This document shows, in pieces, positions 31,961 through 44,483 of a DNA stretch of 64,000 nt. The stretch covers positions 558,001-622,000 of the forward strand of contig CAJQUW010007880.1 of the NCBI GenBank assembly GCA_907163375.1, in the 5' to 3' direction. Made by a program: the position numbers and the translations under genes. Numbering within the stretch: position 1 is the first letter of the stretch; every line of letters begins with the position of its first letter. Source of the stretch: Prostheceraeus crozeri (lineage: Eukaryota; Platyhelminthes; Polycladida; Euryleptidae). Below the pieces are notes generated by a model. That model was not told the DNA's origin and did not search any database. It saw only the letters and a program-made list of their open reading frames with translations.

Positions 31961-33052
31961 CAGTGCATTTCAGCTTTTTATTGTAAATGAACGAGGTTCT
32001 TAGTCATTCACTAGTAAGCGAATGAACTTTAGAACAGGATTTCCTAGTAGCTGTTACTGACATGAACTAATATGTTTCAGTTCATGAAACTGTAAACGAA
32101 CGAACCTAATGTAATGCCTCTCAGTCATACATTTACTATGGGGGGAAACAATTCTCACATCGCTTTTCGCTGTTCAGACACAGACAGCCCTTTAGAGCAA
32201 CCTTGCTCAGACAAATCCATACTGTTGTTTGTTTGTGAACATAATGTAAATGAGTAGATTAAAGATCAGCCAGACGGGATTTTAAGGTCATTTTAGCTGG
32301 TGCAGCGCTGCATAGGAATTTACGTGTACTTTATGGAATATTTCATAAAACTTCTCTCGATTTCTGCAGGTTGCCAAATTTAAGGCTGTTGTAAAATTCC
32401 AAATAATTATGGCTTCAAACATTTGCGTGTTATATACTTAATAACTAATAGGAAATAGAAATAGGAAAATACTTAATAGGAAATAGGGCAATCAACTACT
32501 TGATGAATTTTATAGTGTCGGGTTGCCATCTTTCCAGGAATCCGGGATTATGAATTGGATGGCTTCCTGCAGTAGCAGTTTTATGATGTCAGTCGTTTTG
32601 TGAGACGGAGGCAAATTAGGCGCAGTTACTTTCAGAATTGACAGAATGACAAAGTAGGCTTATAAGAAAGAATGACAGACACTATGAAGAATACAGCTTC
32701 TTTGATTCTGAATGTGGTTAACAAGCGCCAAGTCCCACAACGTTGCTGCCTTTCAAAGTGAACAAAAAGGAAGTGAGTGACTTGAGTGTTTCAGTCGAAC
32801 TGGACGGCAGAGCGGAAAATTTTTTTTAATGAGCAGGCGAACTGAGTGAACGAACAAAATACATGTAGTTGAATGAGTGATGAACTGAGTGAGCTGAATA
32901 AATGGTTGCAATCGAATATGCACGCATTTATCGATGGAATGATAATTTGCACCTTAATAAATGAATTTTACGCTTCACCAATAGATGCAATAATAAAAAA
33001 GGAATATTGCACTTCAAAATGCGACAAAAACATGAAAGTGTGATGAAACTTA
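31961..33052. other. No gene seen; GAAC/GTTC-rich repeats
   Basis: Words such as GAATGAAC, GAACGAAC and TGAGTGAAC cluster at about 31985-32110 and 32820-32910, suggesting a degraded element between them. No clear ends. Confidence 0.35.
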
Positions 33053-34406
33053 CAGGCTTCCCACGCTTTTTCAAATTTCAGGACATTTTTTTCACAGTAG
33101 CCTCCACCATCCCTTAAAAACTGCTCCTTTACCACCCTTTTATTATAAACAATCATTAACAATTGGCAAACAATCGAAATTTAACAAAATTCTTTTTAAC
33201 GATATAAAGTTCATGTTTTTCAGCATTATAACAAAGTTTTAATTTATTTGGAAGAACACGGCGCGTCTTCACGCCCGCTTTCTATGTTGAATGTTTTCCT
33301 TTTGAGTTGCTCTTTGGTATCACGAATATTTTGTAATTGCACACATGCTTCACTCAGCCTACCATTACCACCGGATAACACCGGATGCAGCTCGGGCGTT
33401 CGTCAGATTAGATGACTTCAATGCAGAGTTAAGTTTGGATGTCGATTCGGCTATCAATTTTTTTTGTAAAAGCCATTTCATTTTCGTGACGAGATTCAAA
33501 TGATTCCTGTTCCTTCAACTATTCAAGAAAATGGGATGAATCATTTTTGATCTGCTCTCATCTCTTTCGTTTTAATTCATCTTCTTTTGATTCTTCGTCT
33601 TCAAAACGCTTTCTCTCTTTCATCTTCGAGATGACGAGTATACTCTGAACGTGCCCTGTTAATTGATTGCATCATTTTCTTTGTAATAGGTATGGACGTC
33701 ACGGAACCAAATAAGCGAATAGCATCCTTGACAATCCTTCCTGATATTATAGACTCCTCACTCAGCGACATCCAATCGTTTGACAACAAGTTGTTGACCG
33801 TAATGCGTCACCATGTGAAGGAGTTAGTAGTATCCTAGAATTCATTTTCCGTGATCAACTTTTCAATTTAATCGTAGTTGTATCTTAGTTCATTTATGCC
33901 AAGTAATGAATTCCGATTTCCATTTAGCCTAATATTACTATATATTATTATTATCATTAGTTTTTTGTCGATGATTTTTTTATCTCAAATTTGGTTAAAC
34001 ATCAAATTAGGCCTATCTCAAATTTCGTCAGGACAGCTCAAACCACCAAGTTCTATACCTACTGGGTCCTACTTAATAGGACATAAAAACGAAGCTCTAG
34101 TTGGTCATAAATTCTTACTATAATATGAAGCATTTCAGATCAACTTGATCGTTTGAATTCATGTTCCTTTAACAGTTCGGCAAACCAGGAGCGCTCAACT
34201 CCCTGCACTCCTAAAATGAATGTGCCTAGCTACATTTCATTTGATTGTGTTCGGTAAATTCATTTCATTTCAACTGAGAGCCGTTCTAAGCTCAACTTCA
34301 GACATTTTTCGCAAAAAATGATATTTTCAGTTGAACTGTAATGAAAAACTGACTTTCAGGACAAATCGGAACAGTTTCAGAAATTTCAGGACGAGTGGGA
34401 GGCCTG
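33053..34406 (-). mobile_element. hAT-like element with 6-bp target duplication
   Basis: Ends CAGGCTTCCCACGC and (complement) CAGGCCTCCCACTCGTCC, followed inwards by AAATTTCAGGACA-type motifs at both ends. AACTTA flanks exactly (33047-33052 and 34407-34412). The interior retains a piece of a hAT-like transposase C-terminus on the minus strand. Confidence 0.85.
33500..33790 (-). pseudogene. hAT-like transposase C-terminal remnant with coiled coil
   Basis: SEESIISGRIVKDAIRLFGS, then ITKKMMQSINRARSEYTRHL and EDEREKAF..., continuing in another frame as EDEESKEDELKRKR. The pattern (dimerisation-helix end, then a highly charged coil) matches the tails at 15160 and 41737. Only this piece is left. 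Confidence 0.6.
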
Positions 34407-34823
34407 AACTTAGTGGCTACCACATAGCAACTGCCATTTAAATGCTTTCAATCTTACGAGCATATTTTCACACTTTTTATTAATCAGTAAAATAGAATTT
34501 TATTATTAAGTGGAGTTCATTCAAATATAATATTACCCTTTCAGGCTTCCCAGCGATTCCGGATCAAAATTTGTATGATTTTATGATCAATTTTAGAAAA
34601 TGTCATGACCATACATGGCGTCAGAACTTGAGGGCAGGCACATATACTGCGAGGTCTTTTATCCTGACTACGTGGTTCTTCTCCCACTTCAGGAAATCAA
34701 TTCATGACCATTTCCAATCCGATCTCGAGAATAAAAATCAGTAAGACATACATACTTGTATTTCAGGCATGCGTACTTCGTCAGTGACAATGAAGGATGC
34801 TATTACAGGCAAAGCACTTATCA

Positions 34824-34955
34824 TAATTCAGCGTAGCAAAGTGCGTCAAGGTAACAAAGTTAAAAAAACAAGCTAATGACTAGTTACTTTTCAATAGGTA
34901 CAAAGTATGATTTAAAAGAAAATTTTTATATCCTAAAATGTCTAAAAATGCCTAA
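34824..34955 (+). repeat. Dispersed repeat, copy 2
   Basis: TGCGTCAAGGTAACAAAGTT and following sequence match the copy at 25650. Family unknown; no terminal structure defined. Confidence 0.7.
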
Positions 34956-36510
34956 TGACGAATCAAGTTAGAAATGATAAGTACGGTAATTAAAGTTCAC
35001 GTACACAAGAGAGGTAATTATAAATGGATAATCATAGATAAAGAAAGCCTTTGACACGGATCATTCATTGTCACTGACGAAGGGCGTCTGCCTAGTACAT
35101 GTTTGACTGATTATCATCGACAGTCCTGTTTTACAATGACTTTTGGCACTCTTGCTTTCAATAATGAAAATATTTCAAAATGTGTTTTCACAATAAAATA
35201 AATAATAGGGGAGAGTGGGGTGATCTGGCACCCTAACACTAAATTAGCTCTCATGACCAAACAACGAATTTTTTTACTATTCAAACATGATGACCTTAAT
35301 ATTCAAGGAATTTCCTAACTTTTTTTATAATAAAATTTTTTTTCGATTCGGACTCCTTTCTCTTCAAATATATGTTTCAAAAAAGTTCCAAAAATGCCAA
35401 TTCACGAAATGTGTGGGGTGAATTGGCACTTTGATGGGGTGACTTGGCACTCCTCTAGTTTGTCCCCCATAACTTGCCACACGATGTACCGATGTTACTA
35501 TTTTGTGAACTAGGGTATGTGCCGTTAGTCTAGGTTGCGTTTTTAATGAAATAAGCACATACGCAGACCCGTAAAAACTAATTAGTTGACTTACTAATTA
35601 GGATTATAGACAATATCTCATTACTTGTTAGCATCTTTGTGTGTTTTGATGTATAACTTCACGTGCGTGAAATGACAACGCGTAGATCTAGTTGCAACCT
35701 TGCCTTTCAGCTTTGTTCATTCACAATAAATTTATCAATCGAAAAAGCGTGTGCTTATCTAGATTCTATGCCGGCACTAACCACACACATTCGACTTTGT
35801 TACACCTATGTTATAATTTTTATTTGTTGTTTGTCTATGTAGATAATTCTGAAATGTGGTTTTATTATATCATATCATCCCCAATCCTTGAGTCTTATTG
35901 ATTTGACGCATATAAAACAATATGCATCGTAAAAATAAATCGACAAATCGATAAATCAAATCGATGAAAAAATTACACAGTTGAACAATATAAAACAAGA
36001 GTACCGTAAGAGGGGGATACTTTGCCCAGAATTTGGCTATTCGATTTTTTTTGCTTGAAAATGCCAAGTAGTAAATCATGCTATAGTTGCTTCTATATGG
36101 TTCCAAAAGGAGTATATAGATCTGAACTTTGTATCAGTATTATTTTTGTTTCGATTAATCAGTTTTTTTATCATCTTTTTTTAAAATGAGTAAAGGTGGG
36201 CAAATTATCCCCTGATGGGGCAACTTTGATATTTTTGAAAGAAATTTTTTGTAATTCATTAATCAAGCAGCACCCATCACTATGTTAGAGAACCCTGTCT
36301 ACTTTCACTTGATGTTGATCATAGAAGAGATGTGTACGCATTATATCAAGGTGTAATAAGAGCAGTAAACACAAAAAAACTTAGAAAAGTTTGTAGACGC
36401 AGTAACAAAACCAGTTACAAAATGCGCGAGTTTCTAGGAAAATATCCTGGCTTATAAAAAAAACGTGATCAATACAAGACTTATACGTGTATTTACTCAA
36501 CTAGAGTAAA

Positions 36511-38371
36511 TTAGTTCTCTGAGAGGAAGTCTGTGTATTTCTTCTCGATTGACGTATATTCCTTGGTTTCCATCTGCCATGGTACGAATCTTGTTGAGGA
36601 TGATGATGAAGCCTGGTAGGGTAGGGTTTCAAGTCTGTGAAAGATATCACAGGCTTCGACGTTCTGTATGTCTTCCCGTGTTGGCCAGCGAAATCTGGAA
36701 AGACAAAGAATAACTCTGTTCTTTTTTTGAAAGAGATATAAGGTAGGCCTACTATATTATTTCAAATGGATATCATAAATACAAAGAAGCTATAAAATAA
36801 TTCAACGACCTGTCCGAGACACCAATCATATTCGTCGTATAGGACGACCAACCAGTCATCTTGACCAAATTCATCGGATGACATGTCCATGTACTCTGTA
36901 TCGCTGGCACCAGCCTCCGAGACACGATCTGCATTGACTTCAGCAGCAGATTCTGGCATCGGTTCCTCCTCTTGACGGAAATCTGCTTCACTTACAGATT
37001 TTCCAGCAGGCACATTCAGCCTTTGTCGCTTGGTTTTGCGCGCTGTCTCTTCTTCGAGACGATTGCAGGAAGTCGAGCCGACTGTCAGACATAATCTCTC
37101 TACTGGACTCAAGATCATGATCAGGTAATTTCGACAAGACTCGATCTGAGTCGAATGGGTGAATTCCAGTTGCTGCAAATCCGGCCTTCACATTTCGTTG
37201 CATTGCTCCACTGATGGAAAGCACATCAACAAGTTTCTTCAGCAAACCCGGAAAAGCCTGCTTTTCCAAACAGGTGCTCGTGGGATTTCTTGTTTTGTAT
37301 TCGTTCACAATTTGACGCCATGCGTTCTTGATGGGGCGGAAGACAGCAACGTCCAGTGGTTGCGTCAAGTGGGTGGAGTTGGCCGGTAAGAAGACGAATG
37401 AAATGTCGTTTTCCGCGCATTTCTTGGCAACCACCGGACTGACATGGCTGCTCAGATTGTCACCTATTATAACTTTCCGGCCACTGTGCTCCCTTGCCCA
37501 CGGAAGGACGACGGTAATAAACCACTCTTCAAACGCATCGGCATCGAACCATCCTGAGTCTGTTCGAGCATAGCGACATCTATTTAGCCCACCCTGACAC
37601 CAATTCCTCCACAATCGTTGGGCCTTGTAAACCACGAAGAGTGGCAGAAGTTTGCCAGAGCCAGTAGCACTGAACATGACACTAACTGCTCCTTTGGAAT
37701 AATTTTGAATCCGTTCCGGATTCTTCACCCCACGTGAAAAGACAAGCTTCTTGACGCCGGGATCATCCGTGAAGTTGGTTTCGTCATAGTTCATGATGTT
37801 TTCTGCTGGGATATCTTTGATAGTCTCTCTCAGGTTCGAAAAGTAACTGCAACAACAAAATGCGATGCATGCAGAAAACAATTCAAGCAGAAATTGTAAT
37901 TAAGCTTACTTTTGGAAGGTTTCTACGGTTGTTTTTGCTCTGGATGACTTGATGTTCTCACAAAGTCGAAGAGAAATGCAATTCTGGTTGCGCTTCAGGA
38001 AACCTCGTGCCCAGTCCGGTCCAGGTAGATTATCAACGAAGAGGTACTCTGTAACCCTTGGTGTCAATGTAATTTTTGATGATGACTCGTACATCCATTA
38101 AGGACAGCGGCATACCCCAATCTCCAAATTTCCTGAAATGCGCCGCCAACATCCTTTCTTCCTCGATCGAGATCGCTGTTGGTCGACCTACAGCACCGCA
38201 GTGAGCGTTCTTCACTTTATTTTGCAGGGTTTTGTATGGAATACTATACTTCTTGGAAGCCGCACGAGAGCTCAATCCCTTTTCCTTTATTTCAGTTACA
38301 GCTAATTGCAGCGTTTCGTCATCGTAATTCTTGTAATTCCGTGATCCTGGTTCAAGTTTGTGAGTCCTCAT
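36511..38371 (-). pseudogene. pogo-family transposase, intron-containing, with frame changes
   Basis: From 38371 down: a pipsqueak helix-turn-helix (AVTEIKEKGLSSRAASKKYS, IPYKTLQNKV) and a second DNA-binding part (GRPTAISIEEERML), with a frame change near 38040. Then NLPGPDWARGFLKRNQNCIS and a canonical 63-bp intron (donor GTAAGC at 37909, acceptor TTGTTGCAG ending at 37847) joining TFQ-N-YFSNLRETIK. The DDE domain follows: IMNYDETNFTDDPG, VIIGDNLSSHVSP and LPANSTHLTQPLDVAVFRPI. Another frame change near 37050 precedes QRLNVPAGKSV and acidic DDWLVVLYDEYDW. A last exon (36694-36511) reads FRWPTREDIQNVEACDIF and ends at TAA; its 5' partner splice site is uncertain. Two frame changes make this copy non-functional, but it is otherwise well preserved. 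Confidence 0.88.
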
Positions 38372-38590
38372 CTACAAGGTAAGGAGATCGTACACTTGAC
38401 TACACTACCATTAGCACTAGGTATATATCGCAGCAGCGGTCGGCTCTTTACTGGGTACTACCATAAAGGCTATATGTAGTCAGGCTTGGCTAGGCACATT
38501 GTTAGTAGATAGGTCTACTACCGGTACCGTAGAGGTACCGTAAGACCTACTTAATATTGTGCATTAATTTACTTATTATTACGTAGGCCT

Positions 38591-38880
38591 ATGTGGTATG
38601 GTACCGGTAGGTAAGCGTTAGGGTGCGGTACCGGTACCTAATCAAAGTCTGTTACATGGTGCTCTGCTAAGCCAAGTCACTCAGGTTCGTGTGCGTTTTA
38701 TTTTGACAAACGTACCGATATTTATCAACTTGTTGTTGCGTCTTATTTAGCATACCGTATTACGTATAGGTACCGGCATGTGGTACCGGTAGGTACGCGT
38801 TACGGTGCCGGTTATCAAAGGCTTAGAGTTGTGTGGTGTAGCTCTGCTAGGTCAAGTCATTCAGGCTCGTGTGCATCAAT
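38591..38880. repeat. Direct duplication upstream of the pogo-like transposase
   Basis: About 105 bp starting GTGGTA(TG)...ACCGGTAGGTA at 38593 recurs at about 38779 (offset ~180-185 bp), including CTCTGCTA(A/G)G(C/T)CAAGTCA and TCAGG(T/C)TCGTGTGC. Both copies are dense in GGTACCGGTACC-type words. They lie 220-510 bp upstream of the transposase start, where its promoter should be. Confidence 0.7.
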
Positions 38881-41487
38881 TTTGATTTTGTTAAGAGGTT
38901 TTATCAGCTTAATGCAATTGTGGTTAATAAATGACATCAATTATCGTTGCGGTACGGTACTGTACTACATAGTAGGTATAATCTATTATACCAGACTGTA
39001 ATGTACAATAACTATGAGACCACACCAAGCCGGCATCATCCTTGTGCGTGTGTACTTCTTAGATAAATGGTTTTATTCATTTTACTCACCTTAATATGCG
39101 AAGTTCACGGCGAAAGTTAAAATGATGAATGTTTCCGAAGATCTTTTCCAAGAATTCCTGTGCGCGCGCTGAACGGTAATGCCTCTATTTTTAGGTATAA
39201 CACGTTAGTGTTCCCTTTCTGATGTTGAAATTGATTCATCTTTTTTGCAGGCCATAGAGAGATCGTGCAGTGGATGAATACGACGCACAACATTCATGAA
39301 AAGGAGCAAAGCATCAAAATCGTCCAGTGGGCAAAGTTACCCCAATTGACATTTGTGCAACATTGAAGTCCGCTGACGGTCAGAAGGAAAAATATACAAG
39401 GTTATGCATACATGGATTGAAGTCCTATACAGATCACCTTCAAACCACAGGCGAATGGTTGTGATGGCATTTCTGCTTTGTACCAAACAGACATATAATT
39501 TTTTTAGTGCAAAAAATGTGTTTTTTGTAATTGTGCCATTTTTTCATATGGAATACCATGTATTCATATTTTTCAGATGCACTATGCATTTTCTAAACTA
39601 CATTTGTATGGGTTACTAATAATCCATGTCAAAAGATTTGCAGAGATTCTTTATCTGGTAGTATAAAACGAAATATGAAACGAACCATAAGGTGGGCAAA
39701 GTTTGACCGCAGGGCAAAGTATCCCCATTTTACGGTATGCTATCAATAGAATCACTGTAAGCATGCTATTTTTCCAATACGTCTACGGGCTCGGCAAATT
39801 GAACACTGATATTTCGGCAGGCAGCCGAAATACATGGTTCCGGCTCCTCCAACTGACGCAGTAGGCAATCGAAATCAACTTGGAAAACGCATATCGCTAT
39901 AGGCTATGAGTTATTTGCCCTTTTAGATAAGCTTAATCGGTTATAGTTAGCAGCAATTTGCAGTGATGATGCGTTAAGATTTAGGCCTGATGGATGTCCT
40001 ATAGTTCAGTTTTTAATAGCGGGATTAAGCTAGATTCGGTACACCCAAAAGTAGCTGTCAACATATAGTGCCAGATCACCCCACTGTCCGCGTGCCAAAT
40101 CACCCCATTTCACTTTTTCATCGAAAACAGCTGGCGTACCGAGAATACCAAAATTTTGGAAATTTCATTCGTGACCTTTTAGTCCATTGACCTAGCTAGC
40201 AGAAAACGTGTATTGCCGGTAAATATCAGTTGCTAGGAAAAAAATGCAAGAAATTTTTTGACCTAAGGTAAACGTAATTTTTATGTGTGCAGGAAAAACG
40301 AAGTCGGCCATGAACATAATTATTATATTATGTGCACTATAATAGTGCTTTCAAATGTATATTTCGGATTTTTGATAGAGCCTAAAATAGGCTGTAGGGG
40401 GTGGGTGCCAATTCACCCCAGGTGCCAAATCACCCCACTCTCCCCTACCCCATAATTTGATTCTGTAAAAAGCATGCCGAGATGTTAAGTTTAAATCGAA
40501 ATGGTCAAAGATTACAAAAGTTTTATGACTTTCTGTGACAGGTGATATATTTTAATACTTTTTATGACCTTTTCTGAAAATCAGGAATTGATTAATATGA
40601 CGCTGGGAGGCCTGCCCTCTTTGGAAATGCAGCACAAAACAAACGGTATGTGTTTGCGAGCATTTCTATAGTGCCCATCACTCTCAAGCAGTTATTTTTT
40701 AAAAATGCGTATAATTTAATTTTGTACTAATTTAGATAAAAGAATGATCTAATTTTGTACAATAATTGTACGTAATAATTCAAAAGTAGATGCATAACAC
40801 ATACCCACAAACGACTAAACAATCTGTATTAGGTCTCACTTATTTGTATTGTTAAGACGTCTTTCAATTTCTTAAGTGATGCGGTGTTTGTAAGGTACAC
40901 CCCTTTTGGTAGCCTAATTAATGCAGTGAAAAATGTTTCGGTAATCCAAGAGTTAATAACCAACTACATACGATACCAGTGTTCGTACTGGCCGATTTCG
41001 CATTTTTCGCGCCCCGCCCTGCGATTCGCGCCCCCAACTAATTGGTCTAAGATACATGTATGCACGAGCGCAAGGTCAATACATACATTTTTCAAACATA
41101 TATGGAATTCATATAGGCATATTTACGGGTCAATTTCATAGGTCTATGACGATTTACAGCATTTATTAGATACCTTTGATGGAGTAGATGAAAACATAAT
41201 TGATTAATGGATGGCCCTGCATGGAGCAGACAACCATATGATATTAATGAGATCATATACGAACATATAAGTATGTATTCATTCTAATTCGGTACTATAA
41301 TATTTCCGCAACGTTGAATCAAATGAGCCTAAGGAACCCCGAAAATGCCTTTTCCAGTTCCAATTGGCTAGGATTTGGTTGTGGGGCCTTAGAAAAATGT
41401 CCGAAATCACTACAACCAAATCTGGGCCAAATGGAACCGAACCAAAGACTAAAATCGGGGTGTTAGGGCCTGTCATACCTGACATTT

Positions 41488-41736
41488 TCTCGGTGTAGTC
41501 AACGTCTTCGTTAAAATAACGTCGCTACACTTTCCATCTGGTACTGAAATGTAACATAATAAGTTTCATTAATACACCGTAAGAGTTTATGCCCTATTTT
41601 CCTTGTGATTTAAATGAAGAAAAGATCAGAAATGAAAGTACACATGTAAGTAGTTTCATTCAATCAGGTACATGATGATCGAGCTGTGTTGAATCAAAAT
41701 GCTGTCTAAAAGCGCTAGGCACTGATAAAGAAAATA
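41488..41736. other. Left interior of the CAGTGTTCG element; no coding
   Basis: Between the left end and the transposase 3' end (40977-41736) nothing recognisable beyond subterminal GCGCCC repeats near 41010-41035. Confidence 0.4.
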
Positions 41737-42614
41737 TCACTTCAATTTCTTGGGAGAAATAACTTTCAGTTCTTCATGTGCTTTTCGCTTCAAAGTACTA
41801 GTCATGAGCTTCTCAGCTACTGCTCGTTTCTTTTCTTCCATCTTCTCCTTCTCATCAAGCAGAGCTTTAAGGTGGTCCTCCTCTTCCTTTAATGACCGTA
41901 ATGCCTCCTCCTGCATTTTCACGAGGCTTTCTTTCCGTTTCATGATATCGCTGATTCGCTTTTCGTTGTTTTTGAGACCGGACTCTAACTCATTCAGCTT
42001 TGAATCATTTTTTTCTGATTTTCGAAAGTTTTTAATATATCCTTCTCTGCTGCCTTCTTCTTCCTTGCTGCCTCTTCCTCCATCTCGCTCTTCAAACGCA
42101 GGTCATATGCTTGTTTGGCTTTGGCAACTTTCTCCAAAAGTGCCTGTGTCACTTCGAAGTTTCGCGATGAGATATTATTCGATGCCATGGCTCTCTTAAT
42201 AACGACGATCGCATTTATTATAGTCGCGGACAGGTTACTCCGTTTCTTTGTCACTAGATCAGGCAGCAAACTGAACACCCTCTCCACTTCTGCGTTTCCG
42301 TGGGGTAATGTCATCGTGACTCGAGCCAGACGACTCAGAGTTGGCATCTTTAAGGACATTTTCTGCCAGTATTCTCCAATGTCCATTGGCTTCTCTGTTG
42401 TACCTTGGAGGAGTCGAGCTTCAACTTCAAGAGTAGAAATCTCGTTTTGAGGAACAATTTGGGGAAAGCACTTCGCAAGAGTCTTCGCCCAGTTCTCCAG
42501 ATCAGCATCGTTCGAATGATGTATGGAAAGAAATTGGCACGATTGAAGCACATCATTTTCAAACGGTAAGTACTTGAGGGGCTTTTCAGTTCCCCTCCTG
42601 AAGAATCGCTTCAC
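41737..42614 (-). pseudogene. hAT-like transposase C-terminus with coiled-coil tail
   Basis: From 42614: LKYLPFENDVLQSCQFLSIH, ISTLEVEARLLQG, IGEYWQKMSLKMPTLSRLAR, then the dimerisation block VTMTLPHGNAEVERVFSLLP and KKRSNLSATIINAIVVIKRA. A helix-rich basic stretch (ALLEKVAKAKQAYDLRLKSE, MEEEAARKKKAAEKD) follows. A stop near 41994 and a frame change separate a further coil (41943-41737) with LKEEEDHLKALLDEKEKMEE and EELKVISPKKLK. Catalytic N-terminal parts are absent. The best-preserved example of the charged-tail family in the window. Confidence 0.82.
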
Positions 42615-43359
42615 CCTTTCAAAAATGTAATACGCAGTGATGATAAATAGTCCCTTAATAAAATGTAGAATACGCAGTGATGATTACGGTATGTCGCAGT
42701 AGGTTTACACACTATTCCTATTTGTTAGTGTTATGTCAGGAAGGCATTTTCTGGAATAAGAAGGAAAATATTCAATTCTATTACTGTCATCAATCTGATA
42801 CAAAGTCGTAGACACATCTAACAGTTCCCAGTGATATATTACAGTCAAATATTTTTTGTGGAGAGAAAATATATGGGACAATATTGGGGCGCGAAAATAT
42901 TTTCGGAATTTTCGCGCCCGCTTTCATTTTTCGCGCATTCGCGCCCGTTTTTACGGAATTCGCGCCCCAGTACGAACACTGCGATATCCTAACAAAGCAT
43001 ACAGCTAATAGAGCAACTGAGTGAATACTTATTAATTGACGATACTTCAAACCATCTAAAAACAAAACTAAAGCCCATGACACACGATCCAATATGTTGG
43101 CCAACATGTTGGATGGTTTGTTGGTTTGGCTGTTGGATACCTATGACACACGATCCAACAGGTTGGCCAACATGTTGGATGGACGGAAATCACGACATTA
43201 AATGAGTTGAATATTCTATCAAACAAACCAACCAACATGGCGCAGTGATTGGCTGCGCGGTCGCGCACGGATGGTAACGCCATTCGATACCATGACTACG
43301 CTTTGCAGAAAATTAAGGGAATTTCACATGACGAATCTGAACGACTCAGAATCCATTAA

Positions 43360-43746
43360 ATGTGCATCGATATGTCTTGGTCTCGTGCGACAACCGAAGC
43401 ATTTCTGTCACAGTATGAGAGTCTGCCATGTTTGTGGTCAGTAAAGAGTTCCGAATATATGAATAAATTAAAACGAGAAATCGCGTACGATAAGTTATTG
43501 AGTTTTTTAAAGGAATACGACAAAAGTCTGTCAAATTTGAAAGTCGAGGATGTTAAAAAGAAGATTGATTGTTTGCGGACATCATTCCGACGGGAATACA
43601 AGAAGGTCGAAGACTCAAAGAAGTCTGGTGCCGGATGCACTGACATTTATACCCCGAGCTTGTGGTTTTACGAGAAGATGATGTTTATCAAGAATTCAGA
43701 AACCCCTAGAAGTAGCAAGTCAACTCTCGACATCACAGAATCAGAG
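43360..43746 (+). CDS. MADF-domain protein of the Harbinger element, exon 1
   Basis: Starts MCIDMSWSRATTEAF (a second ATG is at 43372). A MADF fold follows: FLSQYESLPCLWSVKSSEYM, KREIAYDKLLSFLKEYDK, VEDVKKKIDCLRTSFRREYK and TPSLWFYEKMMFIKN, about residues 15-111. The exon ends ITESE with donor GAG/GTAAGCTT at 43746-43747, phase 0. Harbinger elements are known to encode a Myb/MADF-type partner that brings transposase to the ends and into the nucleus; that role is assigned by family and position. Confidence 0.92.
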
Positions 43747-44483
43747 GTAAGCTTACCGAATACATGTAGCTTATTTGTATGCATTCTAACCCCTTTGTAC
43801 TAGATACTCGGACTCTTCTGCAGTGTTCCCCACATTTTCAACCTATCTTGTCTCATAAAATGGCTGTACATAATTAGCAGACTATTTGGACATTGACTTG
43901 GTCATTGTTACCGTAAAAACCGTGTCACATCTTCTTTCACATACATTTCATCACAGAGACGAATGAATTACGTTGTCAATGAGTATGTGTGATAGGAACT
44001 GGTCAAACTTATGAGCGTAATGATACAAAGGTTATTAGGATAAGAGGTGCCATTCCCGTCATTTATTGGATGGACAGCGATGTGTCACAAGGGTCTGGCA
44101 ATATAGTCGATGATAAATTCATCAGTATTGTTCATTCATTTCAACCGTAGATAATTAAAAAACAAGAAACTGTTAATTTATAATGTGTGGAAAATTGTAG
44201 AATATCTGATACACATCGTGGTATACATGTATATATACGTTAATTGTACAAAAGATATAAAAGTAGATTTTAACTTCATTCTTACCGTAGGCTAAATAAA
44301 AATATGCGATTTTTCTAAAACTTTTGTATGGGTAAAATACCAAAAACTGAAAAAGATGCGTTTTAGGATTTATTATTAATCGTGTTGTTTATACAAATAA
44401 TATGCCGGTACTCAACAAAAAGAAAACACACGGGAGTATACCAGAACACGTATGCAGTCCATATTTATCAATGGAAAAAATAA

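Larger units (their letters stand above)
36004..39735 (-). mobile_element. pogo-like DNA transposon, innermost of second nest
   Basis: Ends CCGTAAGAGGGGGATACTTT and (complement) CCGTAAAATGGGGATACTTT, flanked by TA (36002-36003, 39736-39737). GGGCAAA motifs lie just inside both ends. Encodes a pogo-family transposase on the minus strand with at least one surviving intron. 3732 bp. Confidence 0.9.
35208..40445. mobile_element. TA-flanked inverted-repeat element (GGGGAGAGTGGGGTGAT ends)
   Basis: GGGGAGAGTGGGGTGATCTG at 35208 and its near-exact complement ending at 40445 are flanked by TA (35206-35207, 40446-40447). Subterminal GGGGTGA(A/C)TTGGCAC motifs repeat at 35412-35452 and, inverted, at 40073-40125 and 40400-40435. 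No transposase of its own in the ~1.5 kb that remains outside the nested 36004-39735 element. TA target and end style suggest the pogo/mariner group, non-autonomous. Confidence 0.85.
34542..40614. mobile_element. Outer hAT-like element of second nest, near-6-bp duplication
   Basis: Ends CAGGCTTCCCAGCG and (complement) CAGGCCTCCCAGCGTC are close relatives of the ends at 33053/34406. Flanks CCCTTT (34536-34541) and CCCTCT (40615-40620) differ at one base. Its own DNA is ~0.8 kb; the rest is the TA-flanked element 35208-40445. Confidence 0.78.
40977..42981 (-). mobile_element. hAT-like element with CAGTGTTCGTACTGG ends
   Basis: Perfect 15-bp inverted ends CAGTGTTCGTACTGG at 40977 and, complemented, ending at 42981, each followed by TTCGCGCCC-rich repeats. 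Flanks CGATAC (40971-40976) and CGATAT (42982-42987) match at five of six positions. Interior carries a hAT-like transposase C-terminus on the minus strand. 2005 bp, internally deleted. Confidence 0.85.
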
